DNA of 64,000 bases from Synanceia verrucosa (taxonomy: Eukaryota; Chordata; Actinopteri; Perciformes; Synanceiidae). The stretch spans positions 4,216,501-4,280,500 of the forward strand of contig CM056556.1 of the NCBI GenBank assembly GCA_029721515.1, given 5' to 3'. A program made the position numbers and the translations under genes. Below, piece by piece: positions 42,936 through 56,426 of this stretch (its first letter is position 1; every line of letters begins with the position of its first letter). The notes under the pieces were generated by a model. It saw nothing but the letters and a program-made list of their open reading frames with translations. It ran no database searches and was not told the DNA's origin.

Positions 42936-42998
42936 TGAATTGCACTATTAGCCCATAATTTGCTGCATTAATTATGAGTTTTCATCAGGTAGCCCTTA

Positions 42999-43322
42999 CT
43001 CTCTGAGTGCCAAAGACGTATATGTACGTCTTTTAACTCATTGAGCTAAAAGTGAGAGAGAGAATTGCGATTAGAGAGCAAAACAAACAGAATCTGGACA
43101 AAAAGTGATAATTTTGGTGAAAGTGGCCTCTACTTTACCTCAAATAAAATAAGAATGGAACAAGGTAAAAACAAAAACATCATGTTGAAATAGAGTCTCT
43201 TCTTTCATTTGAGATATTCAGTGTTTTCAGAGACATAGTAAAAAATATTCTGTGAGTCTTGAAATATGACTCAAAATGGGCAAAAAGGTACTTCCTGTTT
43301 TATAAAACTGATGGTACTCAAA
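42999..43322 (+). mobile_element. TTAA MITE, 5' rearranged
   Basis: Two terminal motifs (CTCTGAGTGCCAAAGACGTA and TTAACTCATTGAGC) are followed directly by the GATTAGAGAGCAAAACAAAC body. The TGGGAGATGTAGTC segment is lost. It ends TTTTATAAAACTGATGGTACTCAAAG with a mutated terminus. Confidence 0.75.
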
Positions 43323-44097
43323 GCTCTGTTTTTCTCATACTGTCAGTCTAAATATACCTGAAGCGCCTGTCTCTTTAAATCCCCCTCCCACATCACTTCT
43401 GGAGAAAATGACATTTAGTGAAGAACCCAGTGGCCATTCAATGTATCCACAGCTATATTTATCATGATATATGTTTTATTTTGTTTTTTTAAAAAGAGAC
43501 ATAAACTAGCATTAGATGAGCAGATGAACACTGAGTGCAGGTGTATCCACAGAGAGGCAGACAGTCAGTGGAATTAAACTCTAAATAAGTAAGTTGCTTC
43601 TACCTTCTTGGCAGCACTGAAGTCCCCGGCCTGATTAGCTACGCTGAGAACACACAGTTCATTTTCTGCATTATTCATCTATAAAGCACGGCCTTTAAAA
43701 TCCTGTAATGCTGCGCTGGGCTTTATGAGACTAATTAGCCAATAACAATGGAATTAAAGGACCTCCTTCATTTATTCATCTGTTCATTAATTCAATATAC
43801 ATTAAGCTCTGTCTGTGAACCCATACACAGAAATTACATGTACATCCAGAGCAGTCCTCTTAATATTCTGCAGCATGTGGTCTCCATAGGCGAACTGTAG
43901 CTGTGTTATAATTTATGGCTGTACATGATGATGTAGCAGCTGAGTCAAACAACAGTAATTTCAGGACTGGGGACGGGAATCTAACTGAGTTGCAAATTCA
44001 GATTATGATTAAATCTTTGTGTGATGAAGACATCAGCAGTCTTCATCTCACATCTCACTGCAAACATCTGTCAGCTGACCTCTGTCCAAAAAAATAC
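43323..44097. other. Unannotated intron sequence
   Basis: No supported feature. Confidence 0.4.
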
Positions 44098-44225
44098 TGA
44101 TATGGCAATATATCGCAATGCTTTTTCTTCAGATAATATAGATTTTTAATTTCTTATTATTGATTTCCCCCCCCCAAAAAAGTCATGTTTTGGCCGATTG
44201 TAAATCCAGAACAACTTCCGCATGT
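44098..44225 (-). mobile_element. hAT family A fragment
   Basis: ACTGATATGGCAATATATCG, TTTTTCTTCAGATAATATAG and the AAAGTCATGTTTTGG segment are inverted right-half sequence of family A, the last shared with the internal segment of 26226-26613. Confidence 0.6.
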
Positions 44226-47011
44226 GGAAATAAAAAGTTAAATAAACAATGAAATAAAATTGGTTCATTTTTCTGTTCTCACTCTGTCTTCAGTTCTTTC
44301 ATATTCTGTTATAGAGATGAAGGGATTTCTCTGTAGTTTTGCCATTTTTTATCCAAAATTGCCTGACGGTGTGTGGAGTCGTTTCTAATGGATCATCATA
44401 GACACCTGTGACAGATGAAAACAGCAAGTAAATAATTGCAACATTGAGGGCAAATTCACCAAAGGGACCATTTCTTAGACAAGTCACCTTATCTTCTTTA
44501 TTTTTAAGACCCAAATAAGTGTTTTGTTTTTTTTATGTGGATGAGTCACTAGAAGGCAGCGTCCATCGTTAGAGTGAGAAATCGTCCGCAGAAGCAATCA
44601 CATTTCACGCTGGCCTACATCAGAGAGGCTTTATTAGCCAGGTTTAGATGCTGATCCGACACCGCTGTTTTTCATATTAACTGTGGTGGGCGGTCAGCTT
44701 TTATCGGCCGTACAATTCTTTGGCGATCAGCGGTTCCCATTTTCACGGTGAGACGAGAATAACTTCATTGAAAGACACATTTATTTGCAGAGGATGCACT
44801 CCGGCAAGAAAGAAAAACAAAACATCAGTATGCTTTTGAAAGGGTTTCACTCAGCATCAGTGCTGGTTACAGGGGGATGGAGGATGCAGCTGCAGGGATC
44901 CAAGTCCTCATTATACCAGTCCATCTCAGTAGAGATTCACAGCACTTGTATGGTGAGCATGGAGGCATTGCAGGAGAAATGCCTGCAGTTCGCTGTTAAC
45001 ATTTTTGTGTGTCTGCATAATACAGCCACTTACCTTGCAGCGTACTGAGGAGGCAGCCAAGGTCAGGAAAGTGAGCTCGTATTTTCCCTACTTGTGGCGT
45101 TGAATTCATGAACGCCTAAAAGCTGCAGTTGTTCTTTGCACTTGCGAACGTGAACAGAAGTTGCAGTGAATGGGCTTTCTTTTTAATGCTGTCAGTCAGC
45201 GACAGAGCTCACACTGAACCGTTTATTATCGTCATTCTGATAATACATCGCCGCTGGTTTGCTGATCTCCCATTGTCCTCTTTAGTGCATGATTGTCAGT
45301 GCGCCACGCCAAACAAAAGCCTCTTTGAGAGAGGGTGGGTGACGGGGAAGGTGAAAATGTAGGTTGGCTGTAATGGGGACATTTTCACAGTGCAGTGCTT
45401 TTCACTCATACAGTTTGGACCTTCGTCTCAACCTTCTTGACATTGTGTCCTGGTCTTTACAGGGGCAGGATACAGCTCAGAGAAATGGACCCTCTGGTCT
45501 GAATATTCTGTGTTTTTAAACCAATTGTTTGGGCTTTTCTATTTTTTTTGACAACGTTACATCAAATCTGCATTTCTCAGTCTTCCTTTCTGCTCTTGAG
45601 TTGCTGTTTTTTCTTATTTGTTGTTACCAAATAACTTCCTGTCATCTTCCAGTTAGAGTAAGTTGTCATCTGGCTGTTCTTTTGGCGACTCCTCCAAGTA
45701 TTATGTGATTAAAGCTGGCAGGGATGAGGTAATGTGAGGAAAGCTGGTCTAAAGTGAGAGTATGTACAGTAATTATTGAAGGAGATTTGAATGCATGTGT
45801 GTCATTGAGTTTTTATATACAAGGTATTAGGGCTGGCTGTTTTGTGTAATTTAGGTTTTATTCATGATCATTGTCAATATTAATTCATTATTATTATTAT
45901 TTTATGATTTCAACTCAACTTTATCATAGCAGACATGCTGGACAATGGTCTGATGATCATCAACAGGCAGCAACTTGTTCCTCTTTAAGACCCTGGGGAG
46001 TGAGAGTTTTCCTTATGATGTGTTCACTTGAAGTCGGAACTTGGAGGTCTGATCAACATAACCTCAAAGTTTATTGCTCTCAGCTCTTCCAGCCTTACAA
46101 ATGTACAACAAAGCATGTAGCTCCTGTTTATGTCAGCAGCAGGTAGCATGAATTCTATGTCAGGTTGGTGAGATTCAAGGGGGTTCTGATTTAAATTCTG
46201 ATTTGGAGCTTGGAAATTTCAACATTCCTGTATAACTTGAATGCACCATGAAGCTAAATGCACACTCCGTGCTGCTGCAATGACACTCTCTGTTTTACCA
46301 GCCTTATGAGGCATATTAATTTGCCCATCAGAGATGACTCTTGTCACCTCTATCAGTCTGATTTCCCTCATCTTATTTTATCTCTCTTGTTGTGTTGGTA
46401 ACACTTCCTGTTTCCTGTTTACCCAGTAGAGAGGCTGGCAGTGGCGTCTACAGCCAGCACTAACTCGTTATACAGCTGATAGCCAATCACACCCAGGTTG
46501 TGCAGTGCACACAGCGGGTAACTCAAATAGCTCGAGAGGAACAAATGTCCCCCGTCAGCAGCTGTACCAATAACAATCTCCCTTCATGTTCTCCGATATT
46601 AACTCATAGAAACAGCTTCTAAACTGACTTGTTTTTCTTTTTATATAATCTAAATGTAAACATTTCAACAGGCACAAATATTGCCACAGAAGCAGCTCGT
46701 GTAATCAGCAGACGTCGGTGTGAAACGGCCTCTGGACACAGCGATAAGTCAGGATGCCGTGGATCAGCTTCAGCTCGATCTTCTGCCTCATTTGTTCCTG
46801 TCTAAACGAGATAGACTCGCTCTCTGCTGGCAGCCGTACCGCTGTGACACGGCGGTGCGACAAGCGTCACCTGTGTGGTTCCCGTGCAGTGCAGCAGGCT
46901 TGTCACTCCACAATTATCCAAGACAAACCACCAGGATGGAGGACAATTAGAGGACAAAGCAGACGGGCATGCCAGAAACAAGACAGCATGGAGCCAACAT
47001 CTCTGACGTTT
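44226..47011. other. Unannotated intron sequence
   Basis: Includes a weak CTCF-core-like CACTAGAAGGCAGCG at 44547-44561. No exon recognised. Confidence 0.4.
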
Positions 47012-47019
47012 TTAACCGT

Positions 47020-47546
47020 TAGGGGTGTCCCGATCAGTCCAATATCAGCAAAAACAAGTGTCAGATTATATCAGCCTGCATCTGAAATCTCTGATTTTTA
47101 TATAACATATAGTATAGTATATATTTCAAGTTATAATAGTATATTTTTTGTGTTTATTGGATTTATTGAGGTTATTTTTCACAGAATTTATTTATTCTAT
47201 TTAATTTTAGAATATTGTTGTATTTAAGTTAGACGAGTGGTTATTTTGCACATTATTTTTATAAAATATATGTATAATATAATATACATTTTTAATTATA
47301 TTCAGATATTTTTTGTTTTTATTGGATTTATTGAGGTTATTTTTCAGGGTCTACTAATTTATTTTTTATTCATTTTATTCAAGAATGGTCTCATGTTTAG
47401 GGTTAAAATTGTAATGTAACCTATTTTTTGAGTATTATCAACTGATCAAGCCTTTTCTAACATTCCATACTACAAAATGGTGATATCATATTGGAATAAT
47501 ATCGGTATTGTATCGGAAGTGAAAAAGCTGTATCGGGACACCCATA
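47020..47546. mobile_element. hAT-type element, family B (TAGGGGTGTCCCGAT)
   Basis: 527 bp with ends TAGGGGTGTCCCGATC and (complemented) TATGGGTGTCCCGATA, flanked by perfect 8-bp duplications TTAACCGT (47012-47019 and 47547-47554). The interior contains CCAATATCAGCAAAAACAAG, repeated TTTTTGTGTTTATTGGATTTATTGAGGTTATTTTTCAG-like segments (47148-47180 and 47310-47346) and ATATCGGTATTGTATCGGAA near the right end. The ORFs across it are AT-rich artefacts. Confidence 0.9.
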
Positions 47547-47554
47547 TTAACCGT

Positions 47555-50500
47555 GGTTGGACGGGAGGACATGCCTCTGGAAATGGCAGAGGAAGTGCGT
47601 CAGACGGAGCAGAGCGCTCTCTAACGCTCACTGTATGTGGATCCATGTGAGGTGGCCTACTTGAGAGACGCCCTGCACAGCACTGATTTAAATGTGTGTG
47701 ATCCAGAGCCATTCCTTGGTAAACAAGCCCACTCGGAGGAGGGTTATTTGCATGCTAAAGCAGAAGAAAGGGAGGATTGAGGAGGGAGGAGCGAGACACC
47801 TGTTGTAGCGCTGGCTAGTGGATGTCTATGAAGCGCTTTGATTTATGAAGGAAATCCGTCTGGCTCAATCTCTCTCCTCCTGAGATTTGACTGTTTTTTC
47901 ATTGACTTTCAAAGTTTCCTTTCTTTCACATCAGCTAGCTGAAGTGCTGGTATAATTAAGACAAAGAGTTCACTTTCAGTGTGTCTCTATTTTTCCATTT
48001 TAATATATTTTCATGACACATGTTAATTTGTCCAAAAGTTGGGCTGGGCTTTTGCATTTTTGTACTGACTATGGAGCAAAAATGAACTCTTATCGGTGAA
48101 AATGTCATGATGACAACATAACACAATGTAATTTCCTGTAAAGGTTAATGCCGTTGACTTTAAAGCCACTTAGCTGTGGCTCAGCGTCGACCGGGTCTTA
48201 ATCTGTCAAATTCTGCAGGAGTGCCGGTTGGTGGTTGAGTATAAATAGCATGAAGAGAAAACTGATATTTTCTGTGCCGCCCTGCATGCAGCAGCAGCAG
48301 GTTATCAGCTCCGGCTGCCGCTCGCTGTAGCAGCACCAGACTCTGCAGTCGTGGCAAATCTTCTGATATTATCCGCATCTCTGTACAATCTTCTCACCAC
48401 AGGCTGTTCCATTACACTGGAAATGAAGAGTGAGAGAGGTCAGGACAGTCAAATAAACAATTTCATTATGTGTAGAACAAAGAATGGTTTGCTGAGAGGC
48501 CCGTATCCTCAATTAGCTGCTGCCTGCGGCTGCAGATGGGATCTCGGTGATTAGCAAGCAGAACACCCTTCACTGTCAAGGAACTTCTTGTACTGTAAAC
48601 TTGACTTTCTCTGCTCTGTAGGCCTGCTGCTCCATGACCAAGCATCGAACAACACAAAGCATTTGGTAGTTTCTTCCCACTGTGGCTTGGGAAACACTTC
48701 CTCGCCGCCGCGGCTCTTTCTCTCAGCGGATGTTTGCTTGCAGTGGGTTTGCTTTGTTGTACGCCTTTTAACAAGGCTCTGCGGGTGAGAGATCAGACGT
48801 TAGCTTTTCACAACTAGTTCGGCGTGAGTGAATATAAATAGGTGTGGAAGTTTCAGCATGTTCCAACAAGGAGACAGATGTGGACACCTGCAGAAGCATA
48901 CTGTACACACAAATAAACGCACATTGAAGTGCTGTAGAGCTTAGAGGCTTAGTGAAAGCTAAAAGAGCCTCTGTTCCCTCTGTCTCCCTCTCTCTTTGGA
49001 GCTCATCTTATACTGTGGAAATGCAACATTCATTCAAATAGCCATGGCTTCTTTAGAAGAGATGTCTGAACAGAAAACATCATCTAAATGCAAATGTTAT
49101 CCATGCATTTTGTGTATAACTGTATATCTTCTTAACATCCTCATCAGTCATCTCCAAAATCAGTAAATTGGAGTTGCATAGTCGATCAAGCAAGAAGGGA
49201 ATCTGATTTTCTTCTATGGGTTATTGTATTAAACTATGAGAGGCTACATATTCTAATAATGAAATGGACTGCAATGCACAGTCATCCCATCTTCAAGATC
49301 ATTTTGGTGTTTTTAGCCTGAGCACAAAATGTAATTTGTAATTTATGACCAAATTCCTGCAAAACTCATATGATGTTGTCATGAGCCTTTGTGTTTCCTC
49401 TCAATTAGCAACACCAGCAAGCTAAAACACTGAACTGAGGAAACAAAGAGCAGCATTCTCATTTGATGACGTCAGCTACGATGGGTATTTTTCACTTCTT
49501 TTGTGGCGCATTAAATCAGAACTCTGCATCATACGTGGCAAGCTATATTTAATTAAGTACGAAAAATCCCAGTGCCGTGTCATCCTTCTGCATTTGATTA
49601 AATATGGAGCCAAAATGTCAGATGTTGTTTATCCAGGCCAGTCACATGAAGCCTGGGTTTACTCTGTGTCTGAATGGATGTGAGATGTAACCAGAAGTGA
49701 TAGCTACTGCAGCAGAGAAAGCTGCCATCCTGGAGAAGAGACAGGTGTTTACGCCGCAAATGTGGAGGCGAATAAAGGAGCGATGTGAGCAGCCACTGGG
49801 AATTTGGAAATACTGTTTACAGCAGCAACTCGTCCTCGGTCAAATCCATCAGCAGCCGTCCCTCAGCTTTGTATATCTGTGGATTCCTCTCTGATGTGCC
49901 CCACATTATAGGTTAAACACTGCTTTCCTCACTGTAAGCCTGGACTGGATTAGCCTCTGCTTGAAAGCAGACAAACACTGCAATCATATTTGTTATAATT
50001 ATTATTATTACCATCACCTCTGTGTGACTTTTCCCACTGCTGTTTGTTAGTCAGATTCTAGCAGAATGATTGCACATGATGGGGAAAAATTCTAGATGCC
50101 ACCATCCGCTCTTTCTCCATAAACCAAATGTGTTGTTTTGGAAGATTTGTTGAAACTATTTCAACACCATGTGTTCCTCTTTGATGTGGGGTCAAACCTC
50201 TTTTCCAGCAGACACATTCTGCGGTGTTACTCGCGTGAGAATTTCTCTCAACATGTTATGAAAGAAAGATTCACCCGGTACCATTTAAAATGTTTTACAT
50301 CCATTTGTTGTTGTTGCATAGTCGTTGACAGGTTCTCACATCGAGGCAACTCTGCAGGCGAGTTTAATAATTTAGTAAATATTTAGGATTTCAGGGCATC
50401 TTTTGGCATAAAAGTGTTTTTGTTAGCTTAGAAGAGCCCTAATCCTATTCTAATCCTGAACTTTGAGATAAAACTCTGAGTATCTGGTTCCAGAACAGCT

Positions 50501-50679
50501 GATATGAATCAGTTCAATCAACTCTGAGTAGGTTCACCTTGAGTTTTGCACGTGCATAACTACTATAAATAGCCATCATCAATGGAGCCCCAATACCTCA
50601 ATTCACCATGGCAACCAGAGAGCCTGAAATGCGTCATGAAGCAGAACTCCATTCAAAAAATCAAGGAAACTATTAACGC
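47555..50679. other. Unannotated intron sequence
   Basis: No recognised exon. ORFs at 48351-48788 occur on both strands. Confidence 0.4.
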
Positions 50680-50873
50680 AGTCGTAACTAACAATCAGAC
50701 ATGCTGATAAAATTTGATTATTTTTTCTGTCCAAGCTTCTTCTATCATTCAGCAAACAAATAATCCACCAAAGAGCATTGTTAAAGTGTTAATTAATGAC
50801 GTGATTTTTTTGAGTTAGCGTGTTAACATGGATTGATCACGTTAACAAGTTAACTTTGACATCCCAATATACA
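50680..50873 (-). mobile_element. hAT-like family C copy
   Basis: The right end AACAAGTTAACTTTGACATC then CCAA is the complement of a GGNTGTCAAAGTTAAC terminus. The interior parallels 37259-37410. The left boundary is approximate. Confidence 0.6.
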
Positions 50874-53597
50874 TGGTGACTGACTCTCCTTTCAGGCTTA
50901 ACATACTCAGAGTTTTCACTTAACCTGTTTCTGGAGTACCCCCACACACTGATACTAACCCAACAAACTGTCCCTCCCTCTAAATTATATAGTTTACAAC
51001 AGCAGAGCCAAGCATCAAGTTTTAGTGTTGGTTTTTCAGAATCAAGAGGACCCCTGGCACCAGTTTTCCACTTCCTTCATAAATCATTGTACATCTCAGC
51101 CAAATAATGTGTTATGTAATATATAGTTGGCAACAATAAAGAAAGAAATACTTTGACCCTTTGGATTTCCCAAGCCTTAGATGAGAACACTGATGATCAG
51201 GTGTCAATCTTCTCTCCAAACTCTCAGCTTTTTCCTAAATGCTTCAACTCGCTGCTTTTGCTGTCTTTGTAAGGGCAGATGGAAATCATCAGCGCGGTAA
51301 ACGTGTGTTAACCATTAGCTTAGATAAAAAGCAAAACAATGTCTTTGGCTGTGTTTATGTTTGTGATTAATTAAATGATCGCATCCTGTCTTTTCAATAT
51401 CTGAGAAAAGTTTTAGCACGAAACTATGATCGTCCAAATTTCAGTGGCTTGTTTCCCAGATAAAGAGATATTAACTGTATGAGGGAAGATATGAAGTCAT
51501 TAAAGTAAAATCACAAAGACGACTAATTCTGAGGGGAAATGCTGTTTAACAAATGTTTGTTTTTGTCACATTAATAATGAGGAAACAGGATATTCTTATA
51601 TCAAGAGAAAATATTTTCCCTGCATGTCATGGAGCAAAGAGTCCTCCTCAAAGTGTATTTGTTTTAGAAACGACCCCTAACGTCTGCAGATGTCTAGACT
51701 TTCATGAGCCGCTGATATTTCCGAACACAGAAGTAAAGTGTGGGCCGAGTCACCGACCCAAACTTCCTTCTGTGTGACTCAGCCCTCCTGCAGCCAACAT
51801 ACCATCACAGCATCTGCTGTTATCACACAGCACAGCCCTCCCTGTCATCCAGTGACTCAGACATGCACACGATTAAAGACATGTGCATGCATATATTCAA
51901 AAGATGATGTCTCCATCCAAGCATCCTATTAACCTTCCAGAGAAATTAGCACTGTCAACAATTCACAGCCCTTGAGTTTTAGATTTAGACACCTGTTTAA
52001 TTCAAACTCTATCAAAAATAGGTTAGCCCCAGCATAAATTCACAAGGAAACAGCTTTTGGTAAAGGTGATGATATGCAATTGAAACTCCAAAATATTTAA
52101 AGCACTTGGCATTTCTCTTTCCGAGGGATTTTGCAGGCTGTCTAGAATAGAAAATGCTCTCCGACAGAAGGATAATTGAATTGACCACCTTCGCCGCCCA
52201 CCGCTAGCCACCTTCGTTTCACACCTCCTCTGTGCAGCGGGTAGTGATTTCTTCAAGCTTCAGAGAGAAAATAGTAAGATGGGAGTGTATTGATCATTCT
52301 TCACGAGAGCTTCACAGATCGCTGACTTTCCAACAGTTTTTGCACTGGAAGGAATGCTCCTCACATCCAGCGTCTGGTTATCTCTCTGCTAAGAGGCTTT
52401 ACCTTATCATTGTCCGGAATATAAATCACCTTTTCTTTGCCCATCCTCTTGTGAATAAACAAAATGGGGAGATATCAGCTACCAGGCGTCTGTTTCTCCT
52501 TTTTTTTTTGCTGCCTCATCACTCTGGTGAGGAGTCTAATGAAATATTGTGATAGACATGAAGTTCAAGAAACAAAAATGGAGCAGTCTAGGCAGGCATC
52601 AGTTTCCTGCAGTCCGCATAGTGGTAGTTATCCTGCAGTGGAATATAACTAGGCAGGGGCAGAGGCACGATCATTAATTATTGATACCCATGCAGGCAGA
52701 CAGCAGAGAAGACGGTTCAGGTGAGATCGGCAGAGAAAAACTCTGGTAAATGATATTTTCACAGCGTTTCAGGTGCTGTTTTCATGGCCCAGCCTCTTTT
52801 TTTAACTGATTATGACCTGTTCAAATCTGATCTGACAGAACAACAAGGAAGCTGCAGCTGCTGGAAGTTGCCTGAACGGTGTTGATGTATCACGTGAATT
52901 AAATGAAAGACCCTGAGCTCTGCAGCCGACCCTTTCTCCACCAGTTTGTGTACAAGCTCTGGTCATTTGCTGACACTGACTGCATGACTTCATGCATATT
53001 TAAATGTGCGTACAGTCGTGTTCACTGACGCAAACTCATTTTTTTTACGGTTGAGGCAAAATAATCAGTTTTGGATGTGATAGGGCTCTTCTCAGGAATG
53101 ATGTACATGATCCTTGAAATGGTTGAGAGTCCAGAAAAATATGAGAACACCTTCTCCTCCCGTCCCTTTTTCAGCACTTTCTCGAATTAGCAACACACAA
53201 TGAGTCCTAGCCTTAATATTTCAGAGGAGAGCAGCTCGGCAAAGCGCCATCTCCCTTCGGGCAGAATGTGGAAACCAAATGCAGTGATGTGTCAGAGCAG
53301 CCCACGAACAGAAGGATCTGCTTCCCTGTATGTATGCACACATCTGTGTACGTCTCTGTGTTTAGTATGACTAGCCTCGATAGGTAATCATGCAGAACAT
53401 GGCACTTTTTTTCACCGCCCCGTTTCCAGTGTTGATGAGCCAACTTCAACACTACATGACCTCCTGTAGTTTATTCTCTTCTCATTACAACCCAATTATC
53501 TACACTGTGCAGCTGTGATCGGGATGCCACAGGGAGGAATGGAGTCCTGACATGTTGACACAGATTATTTTCTATGTACTGTATCTGCTGCAAAGCG
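50874..53597. other. Unannotated intron sequence
   Basis: No supported gene. ORF 52232-52552 has no recognised domain and overlaps another frame. Confidence 0.4.
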
Positions 53598-53951
53598 CCT
53601 TGTTCCAGCTTTTTTGACCATTTTGAGTCATATTTCAAGACCCACAGAATATTTTGTACCATGTCTCTGAAAACACTGAATAGCTCAAATGAACGAAGCG
53701 ACTCTTTGTTTTTACCTTGTTCTTGTTTTATCAGAGGTAGAGTAGAGGACACTTTCACCAGAATCACCACTTTTGTTTTGCTCTCTAATCTCAATCGTCT
53801 CCACTTCCTGTTTTGATCTCTGTGGTGTATACCGTCTCTTTATGCTCTGACCACATCTCCCAGAAGCTCCAACATTACTCACAGGCTGTGTGAGAGCGCC
53901 CTCTTGTGCCTGCTGTTGAAAAACCACTTTGACGTATACGTCTCGAGTTAA
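53598..53951 (-). mobile_element. TTAA MITE, right-end truncated
   Basis: Starts within the body at CTTGTTCCAGCTTTTTTGAC, continues through the inverse family order and ends GACGTATACGTCTCGAGTTAA. It carries a second example of GCGCCCTCTTGTGCC (53896-53910). ORFs 53471-53794, 53574-53816 and 53712-53969 are all repeat-derived. Confidence 0.8.
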
Positions 53952-54003
53952 TGTCAATTTTTTCCCCAATTGATCGCAGTGACATGATTACTTTGACAGC
54001 GCC

Positions 54004-54205
54004 ACTATATATGTATACGTATATCTATGTGTTTCTAAATATATGTGAATGTATATGTACACAAGTTTGTGTACATATACACACATACATACTTATACAC
54101 AACTTGTATTTTAAGCTGTGTTTTAAATTTCTCAGTGATCTTTATAGAATATCACAATATATCGCAATAAAGTGTTGTATTGTGACTCATTGTGAAGTCC
54201 TTGTG
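54004..54205 (-). mobile_element. hAT family A, both ends truncated
   Basis: A TATATGTATACG/TGTACATATACAC tract, then CAACTTGTATTTTAAGCTGT, AAATTTCTCAGTGATC, CACAATATATCGCAATAAAG and GTGAAGTCCTTG, the inverted family order. The terminal TACCCACCCCTA is missing. Confidence 0.65.
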
Positions 54206-55371
54206 ATAGTGTTTGTGTGTGTTCACAGTGTATGAGAGGGTCAGGTGTACATATTATTAGAAGCAGACATGGGGGGTGTTTGTGTGTTTTTAATGTTATC
54301 CACACGTAACAAATGCACAACGGGGGGCGCTCACCGCCTGTTGATTCGTCAGCTGTAATTTCCATTTTCAGCCTCCATAGCCAATCCTACCATTTATTTC
54401 TCTTTGTTGGATCCCAGATGAGCTGCTTGGGTGCTGATTACAGGGGATCTCATTAGATAATCACCACAATAATGATGAGGAGAGCTCCCACCCACACCTC
54501 AATATCAAACTAATTGTTCGGACTCTGAACCAGCTCTCAGCTCAGTGTGATAAAAAGATACAGAAAGCTGGAGAACAGTGCAAGACTGGGCATCCGAAAA
54601 CAGCCCAAAGATGACAATTAGATATCATTTTGTCTTGAAGTTGTGCTGAGAGAAGAGACGTAGCAGAAAGTGGTTGTTGCCTTGTGCCGTATCATTCTCC
54701 AGTATCTAACAGCTGAAGGGGGTGGATCCAAGGGATCTTTACAGCAGGTCATTCTTCATTGTGCAGAGTTTGTGAATCCTAATGTGCATGAATCTGCAGC
54801 ACAGAAAATGAAACAAAGTGCAGCCTCCTGCAGCACCACTTGGCCTCACTCAGTCTTCATATAATCATGATAAGGTACGCTGCATGTTTTATTCATAATC
54901 ATAAAGTTTTCATCCCACAAAGAGACCAACGAAGATACAAACCAAAAACCGTTTCACACACTGTTAATTAACTGGGAGTTGAAGTGTGCTCCCAGGCCCC
55001 AGAGGCCTGGCTGGCTCTCTCGTGCAAACCCATTTTTTGTGCGTTTTCCTCTGCAACGCTCTGTCCCTGATGTGACGCACTGAGGTTGGGAGGCACTAAT
55101 AGACAGGCTCAATCAAGAGGAAAATTAAGTGTGCACAACAATGCCAAATGGAGTGTTTCACTTCCTATAATGAGCCCAAGTCCAAATGAAATGACGGGAC
55201 ATGTGACTAATGGACAGTGTGATAGTCAAGATGAATTTCAATTTCCTTGTTACAGTGAATTTTATTTAGCTTTATTGCATTTAATTCCCAGGGTGCGCTC
55301 GCTTGTTCAGGCTTGTGGATGAATCCATTATTTAATGTGTTTATTATTGTCCTTGTCATAACATTTAGGCC
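54206..55371. other. Unannotated intron sequence
   Basis: No supported feature. Confidence 0.4.
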
Positions 55372-55379
55372 CAAAATAC

Positions 55380-55765
55380 TAGGGGTGTCCCAGTCCAATG
55401 TTGATATCGGCTATCGGTCCAATATCAGCAAAAAAACAAGTATCAGTTCTTCTTTTTTGTATGTAATATATATTTATAACAATATTTTAACAATATTTTT
55501 GGTGGGAATTTATTGAGGTTATTTTTCAGGGTCTACTAATTTATTTTTATTTATTCTTTTTAAGTGAAGAATGTGATTATGTTTAAGTTAAACTAGTGTT
55601 TTTTTTTTGCACTTTATTTTTATATTTATGTATAAAAAAATATTATTATTTATAATAATGATTCCTGCTGATATTGTATTGGATCAGTAGAGCTATCAGC
55701 CAGTACTCAGGCTGCAATATCGGCATTGTATCGGAAATGAAAATGTTGTATCGGGACACCGCTAC
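55380..55765. mobile_element. hAT-type element, family B
   Basis: Ends TAGGGGTGTCCCAGTCCAAT and (complemented) TAGCGGTGTCCCGATACAAC. The 8-bp flanks CAAAATAC (55372-55379) and CAAAACAC (55766-55773) differ at one base. Its interior includes ATTTATTGAGGTTATTTTTC, as in the 47020 copy, and a near-terminal GCAATATCGGCATTGTATCG. Confidence 0.85.
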
Positions 55766-55773
55766 AAAACACT

Positions 55774-56389
55774 CGAACGCGAGAAACTAACAAAAGCTTA
55801 AAGCCTCGTGAAGTAGAAACTGTGGAACATAAAAGGCATTTTTAGCTGACAGTGAGTTGCCAAATTCCACAGCGCTGTAATTGTTCACATGTTGAGATGG
55901 AGGAGCTGTAAATCTGTTGTGTTCAAACAGATTTTTCGCTCTTCTCAAGCGCAGTATTGACATAAATTTATTATTCATCAGCCAAACTGCCACCTCAACT
56001 GTCTGTTTGGATGAATTGAAGTCAAGAAAACACAAGCAGTAATGTGTAGGAGCCTGAAGATTAGAGGATAGATGGTGACGTGGCTGTCTGAACACTTTTC
56101 CTGACAGAAGTCACAAGCTTTAATTCGTCCCATGTGGTGTCCTTATTTTTATCCAGCCTGTCATCTTCCCTCGATGAATCATAATTGCGCCTCCTTTTCT
56201 CTTAAGCAGTCATCGCGTGAGCTTCGACCCAAACACTGAGCCTGAGGCGGGAGATGCCATTTCAATTTGGATTTGGAGAAGCCCAAAGAGAATATATTGT
56301 TCAGGTGGTGGCAAATACAAAAGGAGCTTTCTGTAAATACTGCATGGGCTTTTTAGCAGAGTTCGTTCAAGGATAGAGATGCGTTAAAA

Positions 56390-56426
<37 letters not shown>

